In this document: positions 35,575 to 47,899 of the stretch, one piece after another | How positions within the stretch are numbered: the stretch's first letter is position 1 | Layout: every line of letters begins with the position of its first letter | Origin: Albula goreensis | Taxonomy: Eukaryota; Chordata; Actinopteri; Albuliformes; Albulidae | Direction: 5' to 3' | Length of the DNA stretch: 64,000 bases | Assembly: GCA_022829145.1 (NCBI GenBank) | Contig: CM040741.1 | Location: forward strand, 49,243,180-49,307,179 | Program-made: the position numbers and the translations under genes | The notes under the pieces: generated by a model | What the model was told of the DNA's origin: nothing | The model's input: the letters and a program-made list of their open reading frames with translations, nothing else | The model's database searches: none

Positions 35575-38050
35575 TTGCATATTTAGTCGTGCTAAACAAA
35601 ATTCCTGCAGTCAATCTGATAGGGAAGTCATAATTCATGTCGGATTGTTTCTGAGGATGAAATTCGGATGAAACGCTGTATATTTCCATATCTGCACGCC
35701 CCTGTACATTTTCGGGGGTGACTCGAGCGCACAGCTTTAAACGATTGCTTTCAACAGTCTTTTTATGACGAAATGCGATTCGGCGGGTGAGGGAAATACT
35801 CTTAGCATTCTGGTGGCTTTCATCGATGTCCTTGAAATTCGCTGAGCCTTCAACTCACAGCACAGTCGCTTGGGAATCATGCATTTCTGTTAAGGTTGTC
35901 CCATTATTGTGTAACCTACGTTTTAGCCGTTTCGTTGTGTGAATAAAACGTATAGGATGTCAGTTGGTTAAAAATTAGGAGGAAGAGGAGAAACGAAATT
36001 GAGTTTTGAAACTGAATTACGATGTTTTAGCCAGGAATCGTAAGATGCCATGTATTTATGCGATTTATCCAAGAATTTGGTACGAAGGAACTAAGTTCAT
36101 AACAATTGCTCTCAATGAAACAATTTCTCAATCTTCCAGTTCACAGGGAATCGTTTCAATAGCTGAAAAATACAATTAAAATCAATGACTTAGGTCACAC
36201 TATCACTTAATGCTGCGTTCAAAACCGTGCAAGCGAAATGACTAAACTGGTAACTGTTAGAAAGAGAATTTATTGATCGTAGATGATACCTTTCATGATG
36301 TATTACACGCGATGGAAAGGGAGGTGCAGAAAGACAGGGGGTTGGGAGACAATTTCGTGGGGAGAAGGCGTGATGAGTCATTTCAGTTCTATCGACAGGA
36401 TTTACTTTTATTGGAAAGGACGTTCGGAAACTCTTCGGAAATCACTACACCAAAAAGAGCGCAACGCTCGAGCTTCAGTACTGGGGACCTCGGCTTTGGG
36501 GGAGCAGGAAACGTGGACAGACCTGAATTAAATACATAAATCTACATTCCTTCATCGATCACTATTAAGACATATGAGTTCTTTTCATTTCACTACAATT
36601 TATCTGTACTATTTTTATTTTTGACATCTGTTTCCCACTGTATGACATTTGCCAATTGCTCAGTTGACACTTGAGAGGCAAGATTAAAGGTAAGTGCAAC
36701 ATCGGCCAACAATCTTTTTGTCATGATTCGCTTTGAGGAATATTTATACAGATTTCAGTGGAACTTGTTTTATGGTGATACATGCGATGCGTCCGCAGAC
36801 TGTGAGAATAAATGAGAGATAATCAATTAAGCGTGGACCGTCAAAGGCTTTAAAAATAGCCTGCTGAAGTTTAACAGGTGTCCAGAGGCAGAATGCTCAT
36901 GCGCCAAGATGAATGAACCCGAGTTTCTGTCTTTCATAATATCATAGATTGCGAAAATAAATGTTTAGTCATCTGTTTTCAATAGCCTCCTGGTTGCCTC
37001 TATTCCAAGCCTATACATATATCATAAAACGGCTTTATTACAGTTAAGGTTGTCTTAATTGAGTGCTCAGCCATGGTGCCATCGTGGGTTGCTTAATTGT
37101 TAACGGAATTCACATAGTCACCTATGTTAATTCTATATGCGTTTATTAATATATTTATAAGCATGCGTAAATTGTACTTGTTGCCTGTGATAAAAAAAAG
37201 AGGGTACATCAATCATATGTAATTATAAGTGTCTGTACAATTTTGATTAATTATGAAACCGTTATTATTTTTCAATTTTGTGCCTAAATCTCCAAGTCTG
37301 CGGTAGGTGCTTGGCATGCACAGAACGCTGTGGTGATGCGTCGTCATTTGCATTTTAAGATTACGTGGACCATTTATTTTTCATCTGCTTCTATGCAGAT
37401 TTACTCAAAATACAAATGCATGCATGTACAAGTGCATGATATTCATGTGCTTATTTTCTTTTTATACGTTGATGAAATAAGAAATTTCGTTTGTGGTCAC
37501 CCAAGCGATTGACGATGCTTGAAAAACGCATGGGTTAATGTGTATGAAATGAACTTATTCAGTGAACCATAACATAGTTTTGGCTAAATAACAATATACA
37601 CTCTTTGATCGTAAAGGGAGCTCAGTCAATAGCTCATAAACAGCATTAAAAGCCTTTGATACGTTCGACAGGTGAGCATATTATACACCTTACAACCTAC
37701 GACTTGATATTGATCTGGAGAGTCCCCCCTTTCTCATCACTGCAAGGAATTTGTCAGTCAGAATGTCAGCATATGATATGTAAAAGAAAGATCTACACGA
37801 AGTTGCCAGAGACTAGCGACATTTATCTAGCAGTAAATTGAGAACGTCGCGCTTAGCAGAGTTTGTCATGAAAAAGAAATTGTCAGTCATAGAATGTCTA
37901 CTGGTATGCAGCTTGGTCACATGGCCTTGGCATCATCATGGCCACAATGGTGAGACATCAACCGATCGACGTGAAGAGCAAGTTTCTAGCTGATTTTTTT
38001 TTTTTTTTTTTAAATCCTTGAGACCAGGATCAATCGAAGAAAATCGTAAA
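35575..38050 (+). promoter_or_regulatory. CpG-retaining block, probable adra1a promoter region
   Basis: CpG is dense (for example GACTCGAGCGCACAG near 35722, ATGCGATTCGGCGGGTG near 35773, GAGCGCAACGCTCGAG near 36457, GAACGTCGCGC near 37842) in contrast to CpG-poor flanks. It contains no repeats and no convincing coding exon; the overlapping frames at 36273-36539 resemble nothing known. It is the only such block between tmem230 and the adra1a coding exon. Confidence 0.45.
36300..36689 (+). other. adra1a: Possible non-coding first exon of adra1a
   Basis: Ends at TTAAAG followed by GTAAGT (36690-36695), a strong donor inside the CpG block. A matching strong acceptor (GTTTTCTTGTAG, AG at 42041-42042) lies 46 bp before the adra1a ATG. 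The left boundary is a guess. Confidence 0.35.
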
Positions 38051-41000
38051 GAATTTAGAGTTTCTGGAAATTTCAGCAAAACACCTAAACAGTCATGATG
38101 GAAGAGTGTAGTAGTATGGTAAATTAGAATTAATAACAGAATCTCAAATCATTACTAATTACCAGAAAAACTACACAACAATGAAATGCTTGATATTTGA
38201 ATTTGAATTTGCTTGATCATTGTTGAATCATGTCATCTCCGTGAAACATTGTGTTTGGTTTGAAGATTTTTTTCTTTGAAAAAGCACTTATTCAAGGCAA
38301 CTGGGCTATTCTCTGTCTTCTTGAAAAAGAAAGCAATAGCCGACAATTTCTATTGCTTTTACGTTTTTATTCATACAGGGACAATTTAAGTTTTAGACCT
38401 TTGGAGACTTTCTTTTGAGAACTGAAACCCATTAGCAAGTGTTCTCACCACAGCTGTTCTCCAGACACCTACCAACTATCAGGCGACTTTCTTCTTGCAT
38501 TTGTTGCTATCATTGCTGAGACATTCAGACACAACTTGAACACAAAACAAAAAATAAAATGTAATACTTTACATTCATGTAACTCAAACATTTCTGACTG
38601 ACTAATCTTCTATTCAAGACAAACACTAATAATGAATTCAAGACTTACTGTTGATTTTCCTGAGAGCGAGGTGCATCGTGTTTATTGCTTCACTTTTATC
38701 ACAGTGCATCACCTCTGAGGGTCAAAAGCACAGTTCTTTGCATAAAAGTGTTGAATGGCCATGTATAAAGGGCCTAATGTGTGCATCTCAGGTTTCTCAT
38801 GAATACAGAGACAGTTTCAGATGTTGCATACTTGTGGCATAACTAACGCTGGGTGGGAAAGCAGGGCCATTAATGCTAAAAGAAAACGCCTGTCATCTCC
38901 ATTAATGCTGTTTTGGTGAAAATGGAATTGTGAGAACCACACTGCTGTCAGGAGTCCCCTAATGAGTTGGTCATGCTAGAGTAATGGGCTACCGAACTCA
39001 ATGTGACTGCAACTTATCACCCAACATTTAGCATTTTGCAGGTGGATTTGTCCAGTTTATTTTCTGGATGGCTGTTGCTGTCAGTTGTGGGAGATGCGAT
39101 GAAGTGAAAATAGAGGGATATGTGAAACCGGTTACATTTCAGCCAAGCAATATTTGCACATTCTATTAGCTATGCCACCCTGTGCCAATCTCATCAAACC
39201 GTTGTTGCTAGGTAGGACTGGGCCTGGTTAGCACTTGGATGGGAGACCTCCTAGGAAAACATAATTGCTGCTGGAAGGGATGTTGGTGAGTCAGTAGGGA
39301 CAACCCTTCTGAGTGTTGTTGATGGCTGCAATGTTCTTTAGAGGGTGCCGCCTTGATTTAACTCTAAGACAAGGTCTTGATTTCCTTCAGAGATTAAAAG
39401 TCCTGTGGCATGTTTTGAAAGATTAAGGGTGTTAACCTTGGTCATGGCCAAATTCCCATAACTCACTGATTCTGTTTTTGATCATCTGATACTTCCCACC
39501 AAATATGATTGACCACAATTTCTCTTGCATTCTCTCTTCACATTCAGTAAAAGTGGAGTTCTTATTTACCTACCTGGTTATATAAAGATACATGAATAAG
39601 TAACATTTACACTGTAATAAATAACATTGGTATTCTTGTGTTGGCATTCTTGCCTGATGAATGGACTTAGTTTTTAAAATTTGCATTGGATTCATATTTT
39701 TTTTACTTTTTTCAGTTTGCCAAGCTAACCTGACAAATTCCATTCTTTTCTAAATATCACCTTAAACTCCAGGTGATTCATTAAAACAAAATGATGAGCA
39801 CAATTCAAAGTGTCACTTGCTGGCATTTTGTAGAAATTGCCTTGTAATTGAAATATCAGCTGGTAGCTCCATATGCAGCTGCCCAGCCTGTCTAAGTGGG
39901 GTAAGGGGGTCATTGTGGTTAATGGTGTATGTAGAGAGAGAAATGGAGGCATACGGGAAAGGAAGGAATTTCCATACTACAGCCTGTTCTGAAGGTGCTG
40001 ACATAAATTCACATTTGCATATTGCCATTGAACATTGGAGTTTAGACTTATTTCATCCAAGCGCATTCACAGCGAGACAATGAACCAAGCTACTCACATT
40101 AAATGTACCTCTGAAGAGAGCATGCTTTAAAAAGCAACAATCAAGCAGCAAGCAATCATCTTTCCGTCTCAATGTAAATTGGCCTTCAATGCATCTATCT
40201 TGCCAATTTGTATACAATGATGCCACTCATGAATGTCAAGTGGACTCATTTCAATATGTTTCATTCCCACAAGCCTTTCATTGCCCATTTAACTTCTGAC
40301 AAATAATTATATCGATTAGTCATGTTTGAACAAGTTAGTCTCTTTGAACGAGGGTTGTAATCACTTTTGGAATGGTGAATGGGATTGAGAGGGAGAGGCA
40401 GACTTTGACATTGTATAGGAGGACTCATGGAAATCTGTAACAGTGTTCCGAAGCCACGCAGCAGTCTCATTGATTAGAATGATGACCCACTTGCAGACAA
40501 AACTGCGATCAATTGCTTCCATAACAGTCCAATTCTGAGCTTGTCATTTGTATTGACTTGCTTCCACGGCAGCGTCATGCAGTAATACTGAATCCACAGT
40601 GAAATGGCGGCCGCAGGATTTGGCTTGATTTATCTTGCAGATGGACATAGAATTTCTGTCCTTTGTTTATTTATTCCTGAATTTATCACTGTCATCTGTT
40701 GTGTCCTTGTCTGCCCGGTCAACAAAATCAAATTTGGAGGAGGACCACCAAAAACACAAGGAGAAATGAATGGATGATTTAGCATTAATGCCAATTTAAT
40801 GAATAGGGATAGAGTAGGTGTCCTCTCTGTGTACAAAGCTGAAACATGATTTTGATTGATTACATTTTACTTTTTTTTTTCTTTACTTCTGTGAAACAAG
40901 TAAAGAGACAGGAAATGGAGTCACTTTAGAGTTGCTGGAATGAGAGTATGTGTGGCATGACTGTGAGGAGGCAACGCTGAATGTATCTGCTGCTTTTTCT

Positions 41001-41990
41001 GCATTGTGCCTTGTGTGTTGAATATTTTTCACATATGCTGGAGTGTGAAACAGCATGGACATGTGTAAGGTCTGACTTGCTTTCTGCTTCGCTTCTGTCT
41101 GTTTCAGGGAGGGGCTTCTTTACCTGCCTGTAATTTTGGCCCAGGACAGGAGGTGCCACTTGCAATTATGGGACCAACCAGCTCCTCTTACAAAAATATA
41201 GCTCTTCCTCAAGGCAGTGTTTTTATTACTGCATCCTCAGAGACATAAAATTCAGGATTATAGAAACATCAGTCAACATGGTTTCAACATGGAAGTAGCG
41301 ACAAACTTTCACTTTAAGTTTAATACTGAAAATAAAAAATAAACCATTGACCATAACACAATCATAAAATTAATGATCTGGCAAGTAAACAGGACTAGCT
41401 ACATGATTCAAACCAGGAGCTGACCAAATCTGCTTTATGAGGACAATAATTGATTAGCCAAGTCAATGTAAAACAAATAGACACAATTAAAATGGAAGGC
41501 TGAGGATGAGGATAGGCAGCTACAGATGTCTTCTTTATTTTGATGATGAAAATTGTAAAGCATTAAACTGAAACTAGTTACATGCAATCAGCGTGTGTAT
41601 CTCTGATGTTCTACTGTAGTACTCATCAAACAACAAAGATAATGAGTTGCTGTATGAATTGGGGGACCAAGAAGAATAAACGACCCAGAATTAATTCGGG
41701 AAATAAATAACAATGGAGATGAGAACATGTGTGCTTTATCCTGGATTATGGTTGCTTTCAAGCTGCTTGCTGAGAACACCCGAGTTTCTTTTGCTCAATA
41801 ATCATGAACATAGTGTGAAACAACCCAGGAGGCCCTGAGTCTGCAATGATATGAACAGGGAGTGATGTGACTCTTCTGGTACCTCTGATTCAAAATGGTT
41901 TTACAAATAAAATCAGCTCACTGTGTTTCTCTCCAACAGCCTTCATACGTCTGATATTTGCACCATGCTAATTGTCCAGTCCAGTTACAC
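38051..41990. other. Non-coding, probable 5'UTR intron of adra1a
   Basis: Holds a 5S-derived SINE (39168-39501). The rest, especially 39760-40860, is repeat-free, rich in homeobox-like TAAT/ATTA words and could contain regulatory elements, which cannot be shown from one sequence. Confidence 0.4.
39168..39501 (+). mobile_element. 5S-rRNA-derived SINE (SINE3 type)
   Basis: The first about 110 bp follow 5S rRNA: CCACCCTG at the head, then GGGCCTGGTTAGCACTTGGA and TGGGAGACCTCC (5S: GGGCCTGGTTAGTACTTGGA...GGGAGACCGCC), covering the internal C box. The body then continues with the SINE3-type 3' domain (GGCCAAATTCCCAT, CTGATT, CTTCCCACCAA). The A-box half is eroded (TTGCTAGGTAGGAC for AAGCTAAGCAGGGTC). 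An old, truncated copy. Confidence 0.8.
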
Positions 41991-42088
41991 ACCAGCCCAG
42001 GTATTCTTTCTGGCTTTCTTGACACTAATAGTTTTCTTGTAGCTGTACTGTCAGACCTGTGCTTTGTATTCCCCCTTCCTGATCCACG

Positions 42089-43010
42089 ATGGTTCCTCCA
42101 GGAGTGAACATGACCACAGAATTTCTGCCCCAGGACTGTCTCAACTGTACCCAGCCCTCCATCCCAGAGTTTAGTGTTACTAAAGCAGTAATGATGGCAT
42201 TGGTCCTGGGTATCTTTGTTGTTTTTGGGGTGCTGGGCAATACTCTTGTGATCCTGTCAGTGGCTTGCCATCGGCACCTTCGCACAGTCACCCACTACTT
42301 CATTGTCAACCTGGCAGTGGCGGATCTACTGCTGAGCCTGGCAGTGCTGCCCTTCTCAGCCACCTTTGAGGTGCTGGGTCGCTGGGTGTTTGGCCGGCCC
42401 CTCTGCAGTGCTTGGGCAGCTCTGGATGTGCTCTGCTGCACTGCCTCCATTATGAGCCTGTGTGCCATCTCAGTGGACCGCTGCATAGGCATCAGCTACC
42501 CGCTACGGTACCCGGCAATCGTTACACAGCGGCGTGGGCTGCTGGCACTGGTGGCGCTGTGGGCCCTGGCCGGGACCATCTCAGTGGGCCCACTCTTTGG
42601 CTGGAAGGAGCCGGCCCCGGAGGACGACACCATCTGCGGGATCACCGAGGAGCCAGCGTACGCCGTGTTCTCTGCCATGGGCTCCTTCTATGTCCCTCTG
42701 GGCGTTATCCTGGCCATGTACTGCCGGGTGTACGTGGTGGCCCGCCGAGAGTCACGGGGACTGAGGGAAGGCCAGAAGACGGACTGGTCAGACCGGGAGG
42801 GCGTGACACTGCGGATGCACCGTGGGCATTCTGCCCCTAATGCCGCCCTTGAGGAGGGGGGTGAGGGGGAGGATGCCCTGAAGAGCCGCGCCCACTTCAC
42901 TTTCCGCCTGCTGAAGCTGTCTCGTGAGAAGAAGGCCGCCAAAACCTTGGGCATCGTAGTGGGCTGCTTTGTGCTGTGCTGGCTGCCCTTCTTCCTGGTG
43001 CTGCCCATCG
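42089..43010 (+). CDS. adra1a: adra1a coding exon 1 (N-terminus to TM6)
   Basis: 307 codons plus one base, ending CTGCCCATCG before a GTGAGT donor at 43011. Covers TM1-TM6. GC-rich compared with flanks. Open frames on other frames here are shadows. Confidence 0.96.
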
Positions 43011-46000
43011 GTGAGTTCCATCCCAAAATCCTCCTCTTACTACAAATGCCCTGTATTAAAAAGGATTTAAAATCTTTTATCTTGCACTCCATTATTTAGA
43101 TGTATTCTCAGGAGATAATTTATGTAAGTTGTCAGCACTCCATAATCAGAAATGAATAGTAAAAATTGTACACTGTTTCAAATGAATTTGATGCAAGATT
43201 ATTATGCAAACACAAAGACTGAAATGGAACAGAAGCTTTGCATCTCAATCTACTGATAAAATGCATTAATATTTTATTCTTTTTGCCATTTATGGACTGT
43301 GGGTATCATGTTCTTCAGTATAGCACTTGAAAGGTTTGGAATATTTAAAGTGCTATTGTAGTGACCAGTTGATGTACTTTATGGGCGTGTCCAATGACAA
43401 TACAAGTGGCAATAGACAATTTGTCCCTGGGGTCATCTTCAGGAGTATTTATGAATCATTTATACTCCCATTACCAACTAAAATCTAAGAAAGGAAATAG
43501 AAACTAAAGTGATTCAGAAACTGATTGTTCACTACTGACAAACTGTATGACATATCCTCACATTCAACATGTTTAGAAAAGTAAAATCTTTCACATATTT
43601 TACAGCTATTGGCCCAATCAAAGAGCATTATGATACTAATAATTAATTTTAAGATCTTGACTTGTTGAGTTATTTATATATCGTACTCATTTATCTTGAG
43701 GAAAATCCATTCCACAGTGACACCTCTCCACAGTTAGTCCTGACATGCTATGTGAACAGCATAACCTGTGTAATTATGCATCCATTTTAGGTTGTAACCA
43801 GGTATCTAATGAAAATTAGACCATTTAAGAGATGATCTTATGTGGCTGTAGCTGAGTGTACAGCTTTAACACAGTTATAAGCTGTGGCATTTATTTTTAT
43901 GGTTTTACTTTCAGCAGATGTAAATCCACAGCACCTTACACAGTCTTTAAATGCAACTTTTGTGCATTGTTTGCACTGATATTTATTTATAAATGAAATT
44001 CAGGGAAATATCTTGATAAAGGCTGTAATAGTGATGCAAATGAACATATTTCCTCTCTGTCAAATGGGACATACTGTACTGGTTTTACAGGCCCAGCTCT
44101 CCAAACATTATACCTTACCTGCTTCCTGGTCATCTACAGACTGCTATGGTGCTTTTGGAGAATGTAAATCTGAAATAACTTGTATTGTCAGGTAAAAGGA
44201 CAAGATCATTAAATGAAGGAACAATCTCCAATTTTGGGCATAAACTGTTCTTTAGCTGCTAACGTGAATCTGCCTTTGTCTTTGAATTGGCCTTGCTCTG
44301 AGGGTGTAAGTCACATCATGATATCTGGGAAGCCTGAAGGCCATGCTGAGCAAGCAATTCTGTCTTTACACACTTGCACGGTCCAGGTGTCTGGAGCTGG
44401 CTGTACTCCATGGCAGTTTCTCAGCGGCCTGCAGGCAGGACATAAAAAGAGAATTTGTGCCGCTTACTAATGGTTTTTTACAGTCCATTAACTGTTGCTA
44501 TACTTCAGCTGACCTAAGGTGAAGCCAGACGCCTCATGCCGCAGAGCGACCAATCAGAATCAGCCAAACAGAACAAGTTGTGCAGCTGATTGTCTGATGA
44601 TGTGTACTCTGTAACACTCTCAGTCCTCGGGCACAACACGCCTCTGATAAAACAATTAAGATTCAGAGCCAGATTCCTGCCATTAATTCCATCAAAGCGG
44701 AGCCTCCTTGATAAGACACAGGAGCCACTCTCAGCAAAACCGTGCCTCTGTTAAATTAATGGGGTGACTGAAAAAACATTGTTAGAAGAGTTTCAGGATT
44801 TTGACTTAGGATCTTGTATTTGGAAACTTTGTAGCTCTTTCTGAGCAAACAAAGATCCTGAAAACTCATCAGCACTAGTTCCAAGCTATTTATTATTGCT
44901 ACAGTGTGTTCCTGTCTGGGTTTATTATGTATTCAAGACATACGTGCATTAAACAAGCATAAAATTAACAGTAGTGCTGATGGGAAAAATGAAGATGTCT
45001 GTTTACACAAATAATGTTTTTACATCGACATATGATTGATGTAAGAGTAATTCATTCACATATAAACAGCGTATAGAAATACATTAGAAGAATGTTTGTA
45101 TATGTAAGGATTTGTGCTCACATCTCATAGGGTTTCAAAAAATGTAGCAGACATCTGCACCAATGTAGCAAAATTCCGAAGAGTCAATACTGCTAAGTAG
45201 TTGTTTGAATGATAATAATATTTGTATCTATACCACACTCCTACATGGCTCATACATGTCAAGATGTAGCATGTATAATGGGAAGTGGTGCATGGTAATG
45301 GATAAACAGCTGGTTCTCTGACTCATAGGTGCTGAGTTTGAATGCCAGGTAGGCGACCAATGGTGTACCCTTGAGCAAGGTACCTATCATGAATTGCTTC
45401 GGTAATTGCTTTCGGTTCTGATCCTATAGTTTGGTTCTCCTTTTCATTGACACTTCTTGTTCAGGCTGCCCTTGAAATTTTCTTCAACCAAGAGGTCATA
45501 GAACTGAACATTATGAAAGCTTCTTTGAAATGAAATTACACATAAATTAGTCTATTGAAATCCATTGTATGAGAAAGATTCATACATTCATGTCATTATC
45601 CTGCTTCACCCACAGGTTCAGAGAAAGTGCTCACACAAATTGACTCATTATTCCCTACAACATAACATAAGCTCATGTGTGCACAATGTGATAATTATTT
45701 TGAGTATGATTATAATGTAAGATTAGGACAGATGAGCAAACACATGAAAAACCTTTAAAATATAAAGAAGAAAACCCATACATTCTTTGCTGGCAGAGGC
45801 AAAGAATGGTTTTTTTGTCCCAGAGGGAAATGTGTCTCTCAGTAATAGAAAAAAAACAAACAGTTGTACATGAAGATTGGCCACAAGATTCAGCTCTCAC
45901 ATGCTACACCAGTGCACACAATGATAACCAGAAGAAAGACTTCAGCTGCCATGGTTTAGAAGGACACATGGAGTGACAATAAAAAACAATGTAAAGAAGC

Positions 46001-47368
46001 ACCACATTCTACAAATATAATAAAAGTCGTTAAAAACCTGGTATAGCATCAAAAAACAATGTTGAATCAGATATACAGTATATCTCACAACCATTGGCAT
46101 TGGAACAAGTTTCTGTAAGTTTTCTACAAATGAAAATTTATTTTCTATTAATATATTGATCTCTAGATGTACATATACTCTTTTGAAGGTTTTAGAGCTA
46201 ACTGTTTTAGACTTGAGTGCATATAGGGTGCAAATTTGTCCAAAAATAACTGAACTTGAACTGATTGACTTAAAGTCTGTATGGCTGTTCATAATGTACT
46301 GTATGTGTTCAGTTCAATCCTTTGTCTTTTTGGATCTAATTAGTTTTTCCCCAAAGGTAGCCATTTTTAAAAGAAGTTGATTAATGTTAATAGCTTTGGA
46401 GAAGTGATAAATGTTCACCTCCGTGTCAGTTTTCAGGAAAACTTTTTAATATTTCATGAAGGCATTGTTCCAAATGATCATGATACCCCTGTCAAAAAGC
46501 TGGAAATAATAAAATATTAAAACCAAAGTTTTGCTGACCCCAGCTTTTTTTTAGAGGAACTGAACTATGCATAGGTGATTGCTTTGTTCATAGTTGGTAC
46601 TGTGTGTCTGTATTACTAATTTTGATATGGCACAATGTCTGGTCAAAAAATATCTGTCTAGCTTTCTAGAAGAATTGATGTATTATTTTGCCAGAAAATT
46701 TAGTGACCTATTCAACTAAACTGGCCAAGTGACACTGAAAAAATAAACCCAAATTAAATGTGATTTTTGTTAGTTTGAACTGAATTTGTGTGTTGATATC
46801 TGTCTATGTGTGTGTGTGGTATGTGTGTGAGCATGTGTGTGTGTGTTCTTTTGCAGGCTCCATATTCCCATCCTACAGGCCCTCGGACACTGTCTTTAAG
46901 ATCACCTTCTGGCTGGGATACTTTAACAGCTGCATCAACCCCATCATCTACCCCTGCTTCAGCCAGGAGTTTAAGAAGGCCTTCCAGAATGTTCTTCGTG
47001 CCCGCTGCCTCAGCCGCAAGTCCAGAGCTCCTTCGCAGCCATACCTGGAGGGGAGGGGTCACCGCCTCTCCTCTACCATCCGCACCCCATCCCTGACCCC
47101 CTCTGCCTTCTCCTCCTCTCACACAGCCTCCTCCTCCTGCAGGCGCTGGAGGGCTTTCATGGGCCCTTCCCCACCCAGGGCACAGGGAGCAATGGGCAGG
47201 ACTGAGGTGGCCCGAGTGTGCAGTAAGAGCCTGCTGAGGGCGTGCTGCTGGGCAGCTGAGGAGGCTCCGAACCAGGGCAGCCCCAGGCCACAGTCACCTG
47301 ACAGCGGTGCTCTGCCTGTCACCAAAGTGCATCAGATCTCTGTGTGTGAGGGTGGGGAGGCCGTGTGA
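42089..47368 (+). CDS. adra1a: Alpha-1A adrenergic receptor, two coding exons, 477 aa
   Basis: Exons 42089-43010 and 46857-47368 join (phase 1) into a class A GPCR that binds adrenaline and noradrenaline and couples to Gq/11 at the plasma membrane. Visible: N-glycosylation sequons NMT (7) and NCT (19); TM1 GN (50-51); TM2 LAVADL; Cys106-Cys183 disulfide pair; TM3 amine-binding Asp113 in [14 protein letters not shown]5 catechol serines Ser195 and Ser199; IL3 with [17 protein letters not shown]6 CWLPFF (297-302); TM7 NPIIY (335-339). RESRGL in IL3 and the C-terminal SKSLLRACC and KVHQIS (human SKSFLQVCC, KVHTIS) select subtype 1A over 1B/1D. Human is 466 aa. The intron after TM6 is in the position known for alpha-1 receptors. 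Odd: the DRY motif is DRC (130-132). The first ATG was chosen because it keeps the human MV start and both sequons. Confidence 0.96.
45283..45435 (+). mobile_element. tRNA-derived SINE
   Basis: Layout of common fish SINEs: head GTGGTGCATGGTAATGGATA (A-box region), GAGTTTGAATGCCAGGT (B-box region), then the widely shared fish SINE phrase ACCCTTGAGCAAGGTACCTA followed by TGAATTGCTTCGGT. Diverged, no clear 3' end. Confidence 0.75.
46795..46848. repeat. Interrupted GT tract beside the adra1a exon 2 acceptor
   Basis: TG/TATG/GCATG units ending 8 bp before the AG; in the pre-mRNA this is a UG-rich segment in place of a long polypyrimidine tract. Confidence 0.85.
46857..47368 (+). CDS. adra1a: adra1a coding exon 2 (TM7 and C-terminal tail)
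   Basis: Acceptor TTCTTTTGCAG (AG 46855-46856), then [24 protein letters not shown]7 with [20 protein letters not shown], helix 8 and a long Ser/Pro-rich tail with CC (palmitoylation-type) residues. Stop TGA at 47366-47368. The final residues GGEAV replace the human GEEV end. Confidence 0.95.
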
Positions 47369-47863
47369 CCAGACTCAAGACTAGCCCTTCCTCCTTTTGG
47401 CATGTCAGCTGAACTCACAGTCAACTCACATCAATGACGTTTGATGCATATCTGTTTGCACAAGGGGGAAAAGAAAAAAATCCACATGTTAGTATAATAA
47501 GATAGAAGGGAAATGTCCTGATTGCACACATTACTGTAACATTATATATTTTTTATTATAGTAGCCTTTTTGGTTGCTTTGTCTTTATGTGTCTGCTTGC
47601 ATTACTGAATCAAAATTGTTATGACAATGTTTTAAAAAGTAAACAGTGACTTTGTTTGTACTGGTACATTTTTTAAAATCCTGGTTACAAGGATCTTTGG
47701 TTTGTAGAGGAGTGTGTCATGTTTTACTGTTAATCTTAAAACTTATGGTTTTGTCTCAAAAAATGGTGCTAAAACAAATTCCACAAGATGAGATCAAATC
47801 CCTTTGTGGCTCAGATATTGAACATACACAAAAATATATCACCACCAGATACTTCTCAAATGA

Positions 47864-47869
47864 AATAAA
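47864..47869 (+). terminator. adra1a: Candidate adra1a polyadenylation signal
   Basis: AATAAA about 500 bp after the stop codon, the first clear canonical hexamer in the 3' flank; downstream sites are possible. Confidence 0.35.
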
Positions 47870-47899
47870 GAGATATTTTATAGCTGAAGGTTATATTTC

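Larger units (their letters stand above)
43011..46856 (+). other. adra1a: adra1a intron between TM6 and TM7
   Basis: 3.85 kb. Contains a tRNA-type SINE (45283-45435), a possible regulatory patch (44560-44765) and a GT-rich tract immediately before the acceptor (46795-46848). No exon seen. Confidence 0.85.

Noticed and set aside
36273-36539. Two overlapping plus-strand frames (88 and 82 codons) in the CpG block
   Set aside because: No recognisable domain; a probable non-coding first exon explains the composition better.
42412-42840. 142-codon plus-strand frame, plus several minus-strand frames of 60-134 codons over adra1a exon 1
   Set aside because: Shadows of the GC-rich receptor exon; no domain, and the receptor frame is certain.
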